Assembly (NCBI RefSeq): GCF_013282155.1
Contig: NZ_BLWI01000012.1
Span: 248,001 to 312,000, forward strand
Length of the DNA stretch: 64,000 nucleotides
Direction: 5' to 3'
Source of the DNA: Sulfitobacter sp. HGT1
Lineage (GTDB): Bacteria; Pseudomonadota; Alphaproteobacteria; Rhodobacterales; Rhodobacteraceae
Positions 19,443 through 28,237 of the stretch are shown here, piece after piece. Within the stretch, counting starts at the first letter, position 1. Every line of letters starts with the position of its first letter. The translations under genes were made by a program, and so were the position numbers. The notes beneath the pieces are model-generated. The model was not told the origin of the DNA. It did not search any database and saw only the letters and a list, made by a program, of their open reading frames with translations.

Positions 19443-20032
19443 GCGATCCTGAGACCCTTGGCGTTTATGCGGCCAAAGCGCTGGAATATGCCGAAGTCAC
19501 CCGGAATCTTGCCCGCGATCCGCAACTGCGCGCGTTTATTGACGCCGTAAAACCCGGTGGCGCTGTTCTGGATCTGGGCTGCGGTCCGGGGATTGCAGCA
19601 GAACAAATGGCCCTTGCTGGCCTTACGGTCACCGCGACGGATCCGGTACCGGAAATGGTCGAACTTGCGGCACAAAAGACCGGCGTTACCGCCAGGGTTG
19701 CCAGCTTTGATGATCTGACAGGCACCGGTCTTTATGACGGGATATGGGCCAACTTCAGCTTGCTCCATGCACCGCGCAGCGAGATGCCGCGCCATCTGTC
19801 AAACATCGCAAAGGCCCTGCGCCCCAACGGTGTTTTTCATATCGCCGTGAAAACCGGCACCGGGTCCGGTCGGGACGCGCTTGGCAGGCTATACACCTAT
19901 TTCACCCAAGACGAATTGACAGGGCTGATCGCCGATGCGGGGCTGATTGTGAAAGACCATGCAAAAGGATGCGATAAGGGGCTGGACGGCACCGATGCAG
20001 ACTGGCTATGCCTGCGCGCATGGCGAAACTGA
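19439..20032 (+). CDS. Class I SAM-dependent methyltransferase
   Basis: 197 aa. The SAM-binding motif I is [16 protein letters not shown], followed by the acidic loop TATDPVPEM (motif II) and [15 protein letters not shown] (motif IV/post-IV). The substrate is not evident from sequence. The start is the GTG at 19439, which overlaps the DUF3429 stop; a TTG/GTG-type extension to 19370 inside that gene is unlikely. Overlaps rnhA by 13 bp at its end. Confidence 0.8.
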   Translation: MSDPETLGVYAAKALEYAEVTRNLARDPQLRAFIDAVKPGGAVLDLGCGPGIAAEQMALAGLTVTATDPVPEMVELAAQKTGVTARVASFDDLTGTGLYDGIWANFSLLHAPRSEMPRHLSNIAKALRPNGVFHIAVKTGTGSGRDALGRLYTYFTQDELTGLIADAGLIVKDHAKGCDKGLDGTDADWLCLRAWRN

Positions 20033-20475
20033 TTGCATACACCGATGGGGCCTGTTCAGGTAATCCCGGCCCCGGCGGCTGGGGCGTCTTGATGCGCGCA
20101 ATCGAAGACGGAAAAATCATCAAGGAACGCGAGCTTAAGGGCGGCGAAGCCAACACCACCAACAACCGGATGGAATTGATGGCCGCGATCAGCGCGCTTG
20201 AGGCACTGGCGCGTTCCACGGAAATCACCATCGTGACCGACAGCAACTATGTCAAAAATGGCATCACCGGCTGGATCTACGGCTGGAAGAAAAACGGCTG
20301 GAAGAACGCTGCTAAAAAGCCCGTCAAAAACGCCGAGCTGTGGCAACGTCTGGATGCGGCCAACGCAAGCCACAAGGTGACGTGGGAATGGGTCAAGGGC
20401 CACGCGGGCCATCCCGAAAACGAACGTGCCGATGAACTGGCAAGGGCGGGCATGGCCCCGTTCAAAGGCAAATGA
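20020..20475 (+). CDS. rnhA: Ribonuclease HI
   Basis: 151 aa. Removes RNA from RNA-DNA hybrids. [17 protein letters not shown] carries the first catalytic aspartate, [10 protein letters not shown] the glutamate, [11 protein letters not shown] the second aspartate and [15 protein letters not shown] the fourth acidic site with its flexible histidine loop. I took the ATG at 20020 ([10 protein letters not shown]), matching the family; an ATG at 20008 would add four residues. Translationally coupled to the genes on either side. Confidence 0.96.
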   Translation: MAKLIAYTDGACSGNPGPGGWGVLMRAIEDGKIIKERELKGGEANTTNNRMELMAAISALEALARSTEITIVTDSNYVKNGITGWIYGWKKNGWKNAAKKPVKNAELWQRLDAANASHKVTWEWVKGHAGHPENERADELARAGMAPFKGK

Positions 20476-21095
20476 GCCTGATCAGCCTTCTTGATTACGC
20501 GTCGGTTCTGGTCTTTGCGATCACCGGTGCCTTGGTCGCCAGCCGCGCCCAGCTTGATCTGGTGGGATTTGCGTTTATCGCATGTCTGACCGCTTTGGGT
20601 GGCGGCACGCTGCGCGACCTGTTGCTGGACCGCAACCCGATCTTCTGGATCGACAACCCGACCTATCTGGGGGTTGCCGCCTTTGCCTCAATGGTCGTCT
20701 TCTTTACCGCGCATCTGCTTGAAAGCCGCTATCGCACCTTGATCTGGCTGGACAGTTTCGCGCTGGCGGTCGCCGTTGCAGCGGGGGCCGGTGTGGCTTT
20801 GTCGCTGGATCAATCGCCAACGATCGTGGTGCTGATGGGCATGATCACCGGCTGCATGGGCGGCCTCATGCGTGATGTGGTGGTAGGCGAAGTGCCACTG
20901 GTTCTGACCCAAGGTGAGCTTTATGTCACGGCAGCCTTTGCAGGGTCTGCCACGGCTGTCGTCACTCGCAGCTTTGTTGGCGACGATGCCATAGCGCTTT
21001 TTGCAGGGGCCTGTGTGACATGGGTCTTGCGCGCAGGGTCACTGTATTTCGGGTGGAACCTGCCCGTCTACAAAAGCCGTCCGCCCCGCGTCTAA
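20472..21095 (+). CDS. TRIC-family (UPF0126) cation channel protein
   Basis: 207 aa with about seven membrane segments. Two halves each begin with a glycine-rich signature: [20 protein letters not shown] followed by [10 protein letters not shown], and [20 protein letters not shown]. This duplicated pattern defines the prokaryotic trimeric intracellular cation channel family (formerly UPF0126, YicG). The ion carried is not known here. The ATG overlaps the rnhA stop by 4 bp. Convergent with the GlsB gene, with 2 bp between the stops. Confidence 0.86.
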   Translation: MSLISLLDYASVLVFAITGALVASRAQLDLVGFAFIACLTALGGGTLRDLLLDRNPIFWIDNPTYLGVAAFASMVVFFTAHLLESRYRTLIWLDSFALAVAVAAGAGVALSLDQSPTIVVLMGMITGCMGGLMRDVVVGEVPLVLTQGELYVTAAFAGSATAVVTRSFVGDDAIALFAGACVTWVLRAGSLYFGWNLPVYKSRPPRV

Positions 21096-21097
21096 AC

Positions 21098-21337
21098 CTA
21101 TTTGCGACGCCAGTGAAAAGGCACAATGATCAATGCGCCGATGGACGACACAATCGCATTCACCCCGGGAGAATTGAACCCAAAGCCGAACATCAGGCGC
21201 ACAAAGTAGAACAAGAACGCCCCGCCCACACAAATGATGATCGACGCCAGAATGCCGTTGCGGGTAAAACCCGACTTTTCCGCCAGATAGCCGACGATCC
21301 CGGCGATCACGACAGTACCGATCATGGATGGAAACAT
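21098..21337 (-). CDS. GlsB/YeaQ/YmgE family membrane protein
   Basis: 79 aa with three hydrophobic segments. GTVVIAGIVGYLAEK, NGILASIIICVGGAFL and NAIVSSIGALIIV fit the glycine-rich transglycosylase-associated (GlsB/YeaQ) family, linked to stress responses. The start at 21337 is preceded by AAAGGA at 8 bases; the frame extends upstream to 21397 into fmt but without family similarity. It begins 4 bp after the fmt stop and so closes the def-fmt operon. Confidence 0.8.
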   Translation of the reverse strand: MFPSMIGTVVIAGIVGYLAEKSGFTRNGILASIIICVGGAFLFYFVRLMFGFGFNSPGVNAIVSSIGALIIVPFHWRRK

Positions 21338-21341
21338 CTGG

Positions 21342-22256
21342 CTATCCTTTGCCCAAAATCGTGCCCGGCGCGATTTGCGCACCTTGCTGGAATACATCGA
21401 TATCTTGCGCTGCTTTGCCCGCGCGTTGCAAGCGTGTCAGTTGCACAGCACCCTCGCCGCAGGCAATCCGCAGGGTACGGTCCAGTACCTCGCCCGCGGC
21501 ACCGCTGCCCTGGGCAAGCGACGACCCCAATACTTTGATGCGCGTGCCCTCCAGATCGAACCACGCCCCTGGAAAGGGTGACAAGCCACGGATCAGCCGG
21601 TCGACCTCAATCGCTGGCTTGGTCCAGTCGATATGCGCCTCTGATTTGTCGATCTTGGCGGCATAGGTCACGCCGTCTTCGGGCTGTTTTTCCGGCGCAA
21701 GATCAGGCAGCCGAGCCAAAGCATCCACGATCAACCGCGCGCCCATTTCGCTCAGCCGGTCATGCAACTGGATCGTTGTTTCCGTTGTCCGGATCGGGGT
21801 CGCTTCGCGCAAGATGACGGGGCCTGTGTCCAGACCGGCCTCCATCTGCATGATGCAAACGCCGGTTTCGGCATCGCCCGCCATGATCGCACGGTGAATG
21901 GGTGCCGCCCCCCGCCAGCGCGGCAAAAGGCTGGCATGAATGTTCAGACAGCCCTGCGCCGGCGCATCAAGGATCGCCTGCGGCAGGATCAGCCCATAGG
22001 CAACCACCACGGCAACATCCGCGTTCAACGCAGCAAATTCCGCCTGTGCTTCGGGCGTTTTCAGCGAAACGGGATGGCGCACGGGTAGGCCCAAAACCTC
22101 GGCCCGGCTTTGCACGGGGCTGGGGCGATCTTTCTTGCCACGTCCCGCAGGGCGCGGCGGCTGGCAGTAAACGCAAACGACCTCGTGACCCGCCAATACC
22201 AATGCATCCAGAACCGGCACTGAAAATTCAGGCGTCCCCATAAAGATCACGCGCAT
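21342..22256 (-). CDS. fmt: Methionyl-tRNA formyltransferase
   Basis: 304 aa. Formylates initiator Met-t[22 protein letters not shown] opens the formyltransferase domain; the catalytic Asn/His/Asp triad is in [16 protein letters not shown] and [10 protein letters not shown]. The C-terminal OB-like domain covers about residues 205-300. It is 4 bp downstream of the degenerate def gene, in an operon that pairs the enzyme adding the formyl group with those removing it. Confidence 0.97.
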   Translation of the reverse strand: MRVIFMGTPEFSVPVLDALVLAGHEVVCVYCQPPRPAGRGKKDRPSPVQSRAEVLGLPVRHPVSLKTPEAQAEFAALNADVAVVVAYGLILPQAILDAPAQGCLNIHASLLPRWRGAAPIHRAIMAGDAETGVCIMQMEAGLDTGPVILREATPIRTTETTIQLHDRLSEMGARLIVDALARLPDLAPEKQPEDGVTYAAKIDKSEAHIDWTKPAIEVDRLIRGLSPFPGAWFDLEGTRIKVLGSSLAQGSGAAGEVLDRTLRIACGEGAVQLTRLQRAGKAAQDIDVFQQGAQIAPGTILGKG

Positions 22257-22260
22257 GTGG

Positions 22261-22758
22261 CTATCCTTTGAATTTCCGCGCCTTGCGCAGCACCATATCC
22301 CGGCGGGTTTTGCTTAGATTATCGAAATACATCTTGCCGGCCAGATGGTCGATCTGGTGCTGCACGCTGGTCGCCTCGAGGCCCACAAAATCGCGGCGTG
22401 TCACAACGCCGTTTTCATCAAGATAGCGCACCGTCACGCCACGCGGGCGTTTCACCTTGGCCGATACACCGGGCAGATTCGGACTGGCCTCGTCATGTTC
22501 GTTCATGATGGCAGAGGCATCCAGCACCTCGGGGTTAGCCAGCCTGATCCGCTTGTTGCGCCCCTGCGATGCATCGACCACAGCAACGCGCAACATCACC
22601 CCGATCTGCGTCGCCGCAAGACCGACACCGGGCATGGCATCCATCGTATCAATCATATCATCCCAAAGACTGCGGATTTCATCCGTAATCTCGGTGACGT
22701 CAGCCGCAGCTGTGCGCAGGCAGACATTGGGCCATGGCACGATCTTGCGAACCGTCAT
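22261..22758 (-). CDS. Peptide deformylase-like protein with altered active site
   Basis: 165 aa, clearly of the Def fold: motif 1 [10 protein letters not shown] (44-53) is conserved. The other two motifs are changed. Motif 2 reads E90-ASPNLPG instead of EGCLSxPG, so the metal-binding cysteine is replaced by serine or proline depending on alignment. Motif 3 reads QHQIDH (133-138) instead of QHExDH, so the catalytic glutamate is glutamine; the two histidines remain. Peptide deformylase activity is therefore unlikely. The reading frame is intact and the start overlaps the previous def gene by 4 bp, so it is maintained and co-expressed. Role unknown; a regulatory or peptide-binding function is possible. 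Confidence 0.85.
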   Translation of the reverse strand: MTVRKIVPWPNVCLRTAAADVTEITDEIRSLWDDMIDTMDAMPGVGLAATQIGVMLRVAVVDASQGRNKRIRLANPEVLDASAIMNEHDEASPNLPGVSAKVKRPRGVTVRYLDENGVVTRRDFVGLEATSVQHQIDHLAGKMYFDNLSKTRRDMVLRKARKFKG

Positions 22759-23222
22759 CGGGCGGCATCCTTTTCAACACGGTCATAGATCACGATGCCA
22801 TCCAGATGGTCGTATTCATGCTGGATGATCACGGCCTCGGCTCCGGTAAAGCTACGCTCGTGGGTGCCCTCAAGGTCGGTCCACCGCAGGGTAACTTGGG
22901 CCGCACGCGCGATGTCCATCGGGACACCGGGGATAGACAGGCACCCTTCCTCTCCGGTCAGACGATCCTCGGACAGGGCGATAATTTCAGGGTTCACACA
23001 TGCGATCGGCGTCGGCGTGCCGTCTTTCCAGTTCGCATCAAACACGAAAATACGTTCGGTCCGGCCCACCTGCGGGGCCGCCAAGCCACGCCCGGGCGCG
23101 TCATACATCGTGTCGAACATGTCAGCCATCAACCGCTCAATTTCGGGCGTGATCGCGTCGACCGGCTGACAAATCTGCGTCAACCGCGCATCCGGCCAGA
23201 TGACGATGTCCAGCACGCTCAT
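22755..23222 (-). CDS. def: Peptide deformylase, second copy
   Basis: 155 aa. All catalytic motifs are present: GRGLAAPQVG (44-53; arginine replaces the usual isoleucine or valine), EEGCLSIPG with metal ligand C94, and QHEYDH with H135, E136 and H139. It should be active in removing N-formyl groups from nascent proteins. Shorter at the C-terminus than the third copy. Middle gene of the three-def set, with 4-bp overlaps on both sides. The division of work between the two intact copies is unknown. Confidence 0.92.
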   Translation of the reverse strand: MSVLDIVIWPDARLTQICQPVDAITPEIERLMADMFDTMYDAPGRGLAAPQVGRTERIFVFDANWKDGTPTPIACVNPEIIALSEDRLTGEEGCLSIPGVPMDIARAAQVTLRWTDLEGTHERSFTGAEAVIIQHEYDHLDGIVIYDRVEKDAAR

Positions 23223-23737
23223 CCGCGGGCCAGTTCGCGTTTGAGCTTGGTCATCTTGCGGGTGATCATCTGACGCTTCAACGGCTTGAGGTAATCGATG
23301 AACAGCTTGCCATCCAGGTGATCAATCTCGTGCTGCACACAGGTCGCCCAAAGCTTGCTGAATGTCTCGGTATGTTCCTTGCCGTCGCGGTCGATCCAAC
23401 GCACGTCAACCTCGGCTGGCCGGGTCACATCCGCGTATTGATCGGGGATCGACAAACACCCTTCCTCGTAGGTGTTCAGATCATCCGAGGCCGCGATGAC
23501 TTCGGGGTTGAACATGATCAACGGGCGTGAGGGCTCGCCTTCTTCCTTGACGCAATCCATCACGATCAAGCGGTCCAGCACACCCACTTGGGGTGCAGCA
23601 AGGCCGATGCCCGGTGCATCATACATGGTTGCCAGCATATCATCAGCCAAGCTGCGCAATTCGTCTGTCATATCAGTGACAGGCGCGCAGAGCTTTTTCA
23701 GACGAGGATCGGGGTGAAGAAGGATATTGCGTTTCAT
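23219..23737 (-). CDS. def: Peptide deformylase
   Basis: 172 aa, the canonical Def of the set. Motifs are GIGLAAPQVG (43-52), EEGCLSIPDQY with C94 and QHEIDHLDGKLF with H136, E137 and H140. The C-terminal helix rich in lysine and arginine matches bacterial type I deformylases. First gene of the leftward def-def-def-fmt operon; the 99-bp gap before it, divergent from the PatB gene, should hold the promoter. Confidence 0.97.
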   Translation of the reverse strand: MKRNILLHPDPRLKKLCAPVTDMTDELRSLADDMLATMYDAPGIGLAAPQVGVLDRLIVMDCVKEEGEPSRPLIMFNPEVIAASDDLNTYEEGCLSIPDQYADVTRPAEVDVRWIDRDGKEHTETFSKLWATCVQHEIDHLDGKLFIDYLKPLKRQMITRKMTKLKRELARG

Positions 23738-23836
23738 GAAGTTGATTTAGGGTAACCCGTGGCCCGCTGCAACCTCAGGGCTTGCGGTCAGGCAGATTAC
23801 GTTTAGCGTATCGCCAAAATATATCAGGAGCGACCC

Positions 23837-25006
23837 ATGGATTTTGACGAAATCATCGACCGCCGCGGGACCCATTGCGCGAAATGGGACAAGATGGAGC
23901 CGATCTATGGCGTGCCCGCAGACACAGGTATTGCCATGTGGGTCGCTGATATGGATTTCCGCCCGCCTGCGGTCGTGCAAAACGCCCTGCAAGGGATGCT
24001 GGATCATGGTGTTTACGGCTATTTCGGGGATGACAGCAAATATCTGGCCGCGATCCAGTGGTGGATGGAAAACCGTCACGGCTGGAAAGTCGATCAAGAC
24101 TGGATTTTCACAACACATGGGTTGGTGAACGGTACATCCATGTGCGTCGATGCCTTTACCAAGCCCGGCGACGGGGTGGTGCTTTTCACGCCGGTTTATC
24201 ACGCTTTTGCGCGGGTTATCTCGGCTGCGGGTCGCAAGGTTGTCGAATGCGAACTGGTCAACAACAAAGGCCGCTACACGCTGGATTTCGATGCCTATGA
24301 CGCGCAAATGACCGGCAACGAAACCATGCTGGTGTTCTGCTCGCCGCATAACCCCGGTGGCCGCGTCTGGACAAAGGACGAACTGGCGCAGGTCGCAGCC
24401 TTTGCCAAGCGTCACGATCTGGTGCTGGTTTCAGACGAAATCCATCACGATCTGGTTTTCCCCGGCACGAAACATACTCCGATGGCACTGATCGACGATG
24501 TGCAGGATCGTCTGGTGATGATGACCGCGACAACAAAAACCTTCAACATCGCGGGCAGCCATTCGGGCAATGTGATCATCCCCGACCCCGCGCTACGCGC
24601 GACCTTTGCAGCACGTATGAACGCAATGGGGGTGTCGCCAAATTCATTCGGTCTGGTGATGGCGACTGCGGCCTATTCGCCTGAAGGGGCCGCATGGGTC
24701 GATGAACTGGTCGCCTATCTGGATGACAACCGCAGAATTTTCGACGCGACGGTCAATTCCATTCCCGGCTTGCAGTCGATGCCGCTGGAATCAACCTATC
24801 TGGCTTGGGTTGATTTCGAAGGGACAGGCATGGACCCGTCAGAATTCACCAAAAGGGTCGAACAAAACGCCGAAATCGCCGCCAACCACGGCCCGACCTT
24901 TGGCAAAGGCGGCGAGACGTTCATGCGCTTCAACATCGCCACCCCGCGCGCACGGGTGGAGGAAGCCTGCACCCGACTGCGCGAGGCGTTCAGCGACCTT
25001 CAGTAA
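23837..25006 (+). CDS. MalY/PatB-type C-S beta-lyase
   Basis: 389-aa PLP-dependent fold type I enzyme. Shows WVADMDFRPP, the substrate-loop YGYFGDDSKY, CSPHNPGGRVW, SDEIHHDL and the Schiff-base lysine K234 in TTKTFNIAGSHSGN. This pattern marks the MalY/PatB cystathionine beta-lyase group rather than a general aspartate aminotransferase. It probably cleaves cystathionine or cysteine S-conjugates to pyruvate, ammonia and a thiol. Good ribosome-binding site (CAGGAGC). Convergent with the small gene at 25008. Confidence 0.88.
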   Translation: MDFDEIIDRRGTHCAKWDKMEPIYGVPADTGIAMWVADMDFRPPAVVQNALQGMLDHGVYGYFGDDSKYLAAIQWWMENRHGWKVDQDWIFTTHGLVNGTSMCVDAFTKPGDGVVLFTPVYHAFARVISAAGRKVVECELVNNKGRYTLDFDAYDAQMTGNETMLVFCSPHNPGGRVWTKDELAQVAAFAKRHDLVLVSDEIHHDLVFPGTKHTPMALIDDVQDRLVMMTATTKTFNIAGSHSGNVIIPDPALRATFAARMNAMGVSPNSFGLVMATAAYSPEGAAWVDELVAYLDDNRRIFDATVNSIPGLQSMPLESTYLAWVDFEGTGMDPSEFTKRVEQNAEIAANHGPTFGKGGETFMRFNIATPRARVEEACTRLREAFSDLQ

Positions 25007-25007
25007 C

Positions 25008-25367
25008 CTAAACCGGTGCGTCCATGGCAATCAAAGCCACGGGCGCGTCGGATGCCCGTTCAAAATCAAGCGCCGCTTTCTCGGATACTTTGGTGGCGCG
25101 TTTGAATTCGAACTGCATCTCGCCGCTTTCCTCTTGGGTGGCGACAACCAGGCATTGAAGCAAGTGGATCGACCCATCATAGAGATCAACCAGACCGCGC
25201 AATTTTGGGGCGGTTTTGGCGTCCATCGAGAAACCGGTGCTCCAATGGCGCAGCACCTGATGCCGGGTTCCATCCACATCGATTCGCAATCTGGACGCCT
25301 TGCGCAGGCTTTGCAGACGCGCAGCATCAAGGCCGGCTTGAATATCCTTTGATAGTGAAATTTCCAT
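25008..25367 (-). CDS. Conserved hypothetical protein, 119 aa
   Basis: I do not recognise a named family. The protein is soluble and starts MEISLSKDIQAGLDAARLQS, continuing with LRIDVDGTRHQVLRHW, a short aspartate/glycine stretch, and FEFKRATKVSEKAALDFER near the C-terminus. No signal peptide, membrane segment or catalytic motif is visible. The ATG at 25367 follows a G6-containing ribosome-binding site (ACGGGGGG); an in-frame ATG at 25415 is less well placed. It is convergent with the PatB gene (1 bp between stops) and divergent from the glutathione transferase gene. Confidence 0.6.
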   Translation of the reverse strand: MEISLSKDIQAGLDAARLQSLRKASRLRIDVDGTRHQVLRHWSTGFSMDAKTAPKLRGLVDLYDGSIHLLQCLVVATQEESGEMQFEFKRATKVSEKAALDFERASDAPVALIAMDAPV

Positions 25368-25531
25368 CTTACCCCCCGTTTTTAAACAGAATGACGTGAT
25401 ACAGGATGAAATCAACCGATGTGCCCAAAAAGATTAATGTGGTGCATCTTTGCAGGGCTGATGTGCATTCATACCGGTGTTCTTATTCCCAGTGACCGTT
25501 AGTTTAGCCTCTCAAGGTAAAGGAGTGATCA

Positions 25532-26506
25532 ATGGGACTTTTGGTAGATGGCGTCTGGAAAGACCAATGGTACGATACGAGCGCAACCGGCGGGAAATTC
25601 GAACGCTCGGCTGCAAAGTTTCGCAATTGGGTGACGTCGGACGGCAGTGCCGGCCCCAGCGGCGACAGCGGGTTCAAAGCCGAAAGCGGGCGCTACCATC
25701 TTTATGTCAGCTATGCCTGTCCCTGGGCGCACCGCGCGCTGATTTTCCGCGCTCTCAAAGGGCTCGAGGACCATATATCCATTTCTGCCGTACATCCTGA
25801 AATGCTGGGTGAAGGCTGGACCTTTGACACCGGTTTTCCCGGTGCCACAGGTGACGCCTTGTATGACCTGCCCTATGCCCGCGACATCTATACCCGCGCG
25901 GACCCCAAGTTCAGCGGCCGCGTGACGGTTCCGATCTTGTGGGACAAAATCAACGAAACCATCGTTTCCAACGAATCCTCCGAAATCATCCGTATGCTCA
26001 ACAGTGCTTTTGACGGGATCACCGGTAACACCGCCGATTTCTGGCCTGAACACCTGCGCAGCCGGATCGAGACGGTCAACGACCGTGTGTATGACACGGT
26101 GAACAACGGCGTCTACAAATGCGGCTTTGCCACGACACAAGACGCCTATGACGATGCGGTCCATCCTCTTTTCGAAAGCCTCGACTGGATCGAAGACATT
26201 CTTGCCACCCAAAAATATCTCGCCGGTGACACGCTGACAGAAGCCGACTGGCGGCTATTCACCACCTTGGTGCGCTTCGACAATGTCTACCATCTGCATT
26301 TCAAATGTAATCGCAGACGGATCGTCGATTACCCGCACCTTTGGGCCTACACCCGCGAATTGTATCAAACGCCCGGCGTCGCTGACACCGTCAAGATGGA
26401 CCACATCGTGCGCCATTATCACTATAGCCACGATACGATTAACCCCAACCGGATCATCCCGATCAATCCGGCACTGGATTTCACTGCACCACACGGGCGG
26501 GGCTAG
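25532..26506 (+). CDS. Glutathionyl-hydroquinone reductase (Xi-class GST)
   Basis: 324 aa. Xi-class glutathione transferases (YqjG/ECM4/PcpF) reduce glutathionyl-hydroquinones using an active-site cysteine. C63 in SYACPWAHRALIF is that residue. FPGATGDALYDLPYARDIY, VTVPILWDK, IVSNESSEIIRMLN and the C-terminal MDHIVRHYHYSHDTINPNRI with its tyrosine/asparagine pattern are hallmarks of the group. AAGGAG precedes the start. It could help to handle quinones formed from the aromatic compounds degraded at the right end of this window, but that is inference. Confidence 0.92.
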   Translation: MGLLVDGVWKDQWYDTSATGGKFERSAAKFRNWVTSDGSAGPSGDSGFKAESGRYHLYVSYACPWAHRALIFRALKGLEDHISISAVHPEMLGEGWTFDTGFPGATGDALYDLPYARDIYTRADPKFSGRVTVPILWDKINETIVSNESSEIIRMLNSAFDGITGNTADFWPEHLRSRIETVNDRVYDTVNNGVYKCGFATTQDAYDDAVHPLFESLDWIEDILATQKYLAGDTLTEADWRLFTTLVRFDNVYHLHFKCNRRRIVDYPHLWAYTRELYQTPGVADTVKMDHIVRHYHYSHDTINPNRIIPINPALDFTAPHGRG

Positions 26507-26522
26507 TTCGAAAACACCATGC

Positions 26523-26663
26523 CAGCACGATGCATGCTTGTCGTGCTGCGCATACCTTTGCCCATACCCGGCCCCCGATTGACCCGCTTAGCCCCTATAC
26601 GGGTCAAAGTTTTGACGTCTTCGTTTTCGATACTACTTTCAGCAGGATTGCGAAGTGCTGAAA
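26523..26663. promoter_or_regulatory. Three consecutive perfect inverted repeats before the transglycosylase gene
   Basis: CAGCACGA/TCGTGCTG (26523-26548), TGACCCG/CGGGTCA (26580-26606) and TTTCAGCA/TGCTGAAA (26637-26663). The first may end transcription of the gene stopping at 26506. The third ends right at the ribosome-binding site AAAAGGAAAC of the next gene, so it could affect its translation. None has a clear T run. Confidence 0.45.
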
Positions 26664-26674
26664 AGGAAACGGTT

Positions 26675-27847
26675 ATGCGCGAATTACTTTGGGGGGCCTG
26701 TATGACCCTCGCTGCGGCAACAGCCCAAGCAGAAACACCCTGCGGCGGTGATTTCAACGCGTTTATCCAAGGCCTGAAGGCCGACGCCGTCGTCGAAGGG
26801 ATTTCAAGCGCCCAAGCCGATGCGTTTTTCCAAACCGTACGCCACGACCCTGAAGTGTTGCGGGCGGATGGCGCGCAAGGGGTTTTTCAAAAACCCTTTA
26901 TCGACTTTTCCCGCGCGCTTATCTCGACGGATCGCCTGAACCGGGGCATTTCAAACGGGCAAAAACATGATGCCATTTTCACCCGCGTCGAAACCGAATT
27001 TGGCATCGATCGCGGCGTGCTGCTGGCGTTTTGGGCGTTCGAAACCGATTACGGCACTTTTCAGGGCGACAACAACACCGCAAATGCGCTTGTTACCTTG
27101 GCCCACGACTGCCGCCGCCCCGAACTTTTCCGCCCCCAGGTCATTGCCGCAATCAAGCTTTTTGCACGCGGTGCGTTTGATCCCGCCACCACAACGGGCG
27201 CTTGGGCAGGCGAGATCGGGATGGTCCAGATGCTGCCAAAAGACATCCTTGAAAACGGGATCGACGGGGATGGGGATGGCCAGGTATCCCTGAAAACGTC
27301 AGTGGCGGATGCGCTGATGTCTGGCGGCAAAATGCTGCAAAGCCTTGGCTGGACGGCTGGCCAACCCTGGCTTGAAGAAGTCGTTGTACCAGCCGGTTTC
27401 GACTGGTCGCTCAGCGGGCTTGAGACGACATTGACGGGGGCGGAATGGGCTGCACTGGGTCTGACGGCGCGCGATGGTGGGCTGGCGGAAAACCTGCAAG
27501 CGTCGCTTCTTTCGCCGCAAGGGCACAAGGGGCCGACTTTTTTGGCCTATCCCAATTTCAACGTCTATTTTGAATGGAACCAAAGCTTTACCTACGTTCT
27601 GACCGCTGCCTATTTCGCAAACCGCCTGAAGGGTGCCCCGATTTACGAGGCCGGAAATCCGGATCAGGGTTTATCAAGCGATCAGATGAAACAGCTCCAG
27701 ACCCAGCTGCGTGCCAAAGGATATGATGTTGGTGCCATTGACGGGATATTGGGGGCCGGAACCCGTAGCGCGGTGCGTGCAGAACAAAAGCGCCTTGGCA
27801 TGCCCGCCGACGGCTGGCCCACAATCACGCTTTTGACGGGGCTTTAG
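26675..27847 (+). CDS. MltB-type lytic murein transglycosylase
   Basis: 390 aa. Signal peptide 1-19 (ends AQA), then the MltB-like SLT domain with catalytic E123 in AFWAFETDYGTFQG, SLVTLAHDCRRPE-like stretch, GAWAGEIGMVQMLP and DGDGDGQVSL split by single changes. The C-terminal 55 residues form a peptidoglycan-binding type 1 domain (LRAKGYDVGAIDGILGAGTR). Cleaves murein to anhydromuropeptides in the periplasm. The start at 26675 has AAAAGGAAAC upstream; the open frame begins at 26519 but only the later ATG gives a signal peptide. Confidence 0.92.
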   Translation: MRELLWGACMTLAAATAQAETPCGGDFNAFIQGLKADAVVEGISSAQADAFFQTVRHDPEVLRADGAQGVFQKPFIDFSRALISTDRLNRGISNGQKHDAIFTRVETEFGIDRGVLLAFWAFETDYGTFQGDNNTANALVTLAHDCRRPELFRPQVIAAIKLFARGAFDPATTTGAWAGEIGMVQMLPKDILENGIDGDGDGQVSLKTSVADALMSGGKMLQSLGWTAGQPWLEEVVVPAGFDWSLSGLETTLTGAEWAALGLTARDGGLAENLQASLLSPQGHKGPTFLAYPNFNVYFEWNQSFTYVLTAAYFANRLKGAPIYEAGNPDQGLSSDQMKQLQTQLRAKGYDVGAIDGILGAGTRSAVRAEQKRLGMPADGWPTITLLTGL

Positions 27848-27851
27848 GGCC

Positions 27852-28205
27852 TCACGGCTTGACCGGGAAACGGTCGCCCTGCGCGGTCAAAAGCGTCATC
27901 CGCCCGCCGCTCGATACGAACCTGTCGCAGCGGCTGCGCCCGTTCTCGAATGTCACACAAACACGGCCATCGTCTTTGACCGTGAACCGACCCTCAGCCG
28001 TATCGCCATTGGCGTAAGTATATCTGTACCCGCCATCCGCACGGTAACTGGACTGCCCGTCATCATAGAACCCAAGCACCTTGCCTGATATCAGATCGGT
28101 AATCTCATCCATAGATAAGACCACATCACCCTGACGTTCCGCCCAATTCTGGGCCACGGCAGAGGTTGAAAAGACGATGAAAAACGAAAGGATCAAAAGA
28201 CGCAT
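27852..28205 (-). CDS. Small exported protein, function unknown
   Basis: 117 aa. Clear signal peptide (MRLLILSFFIVFSTSAVAQ, cleavage after AVA or AVAQ). The mature part has DEITDLISGKVLGFYDDG, GYRYTYANGDTAEGRFTV and VCVTFENGRSRCDRF with two cysteines that may pair, resembling small beta-barrel periplasmic proteins of the DUF995 type. That assignment is a guess. Convergent with the transglycosylase gene (4 bp between stops); 32 bp downstream of smc on the same strand. Confidence 0.65.
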   Translation of the reverse strand: MRLLILSFFIVFSTSAVAQNWAERQGDVVLSMDEITDLISGKVLGFYDDGQSSYRADGGYRYTYANGDTAEGRFTVKDDGRVCVTFENGRSRCDRFVSSGGRMTLLTAQGDRFPVKP

Positions 28206-28237
28206 TCCAGCACCCTAGGGCAGCCAGCGCCAAATAA

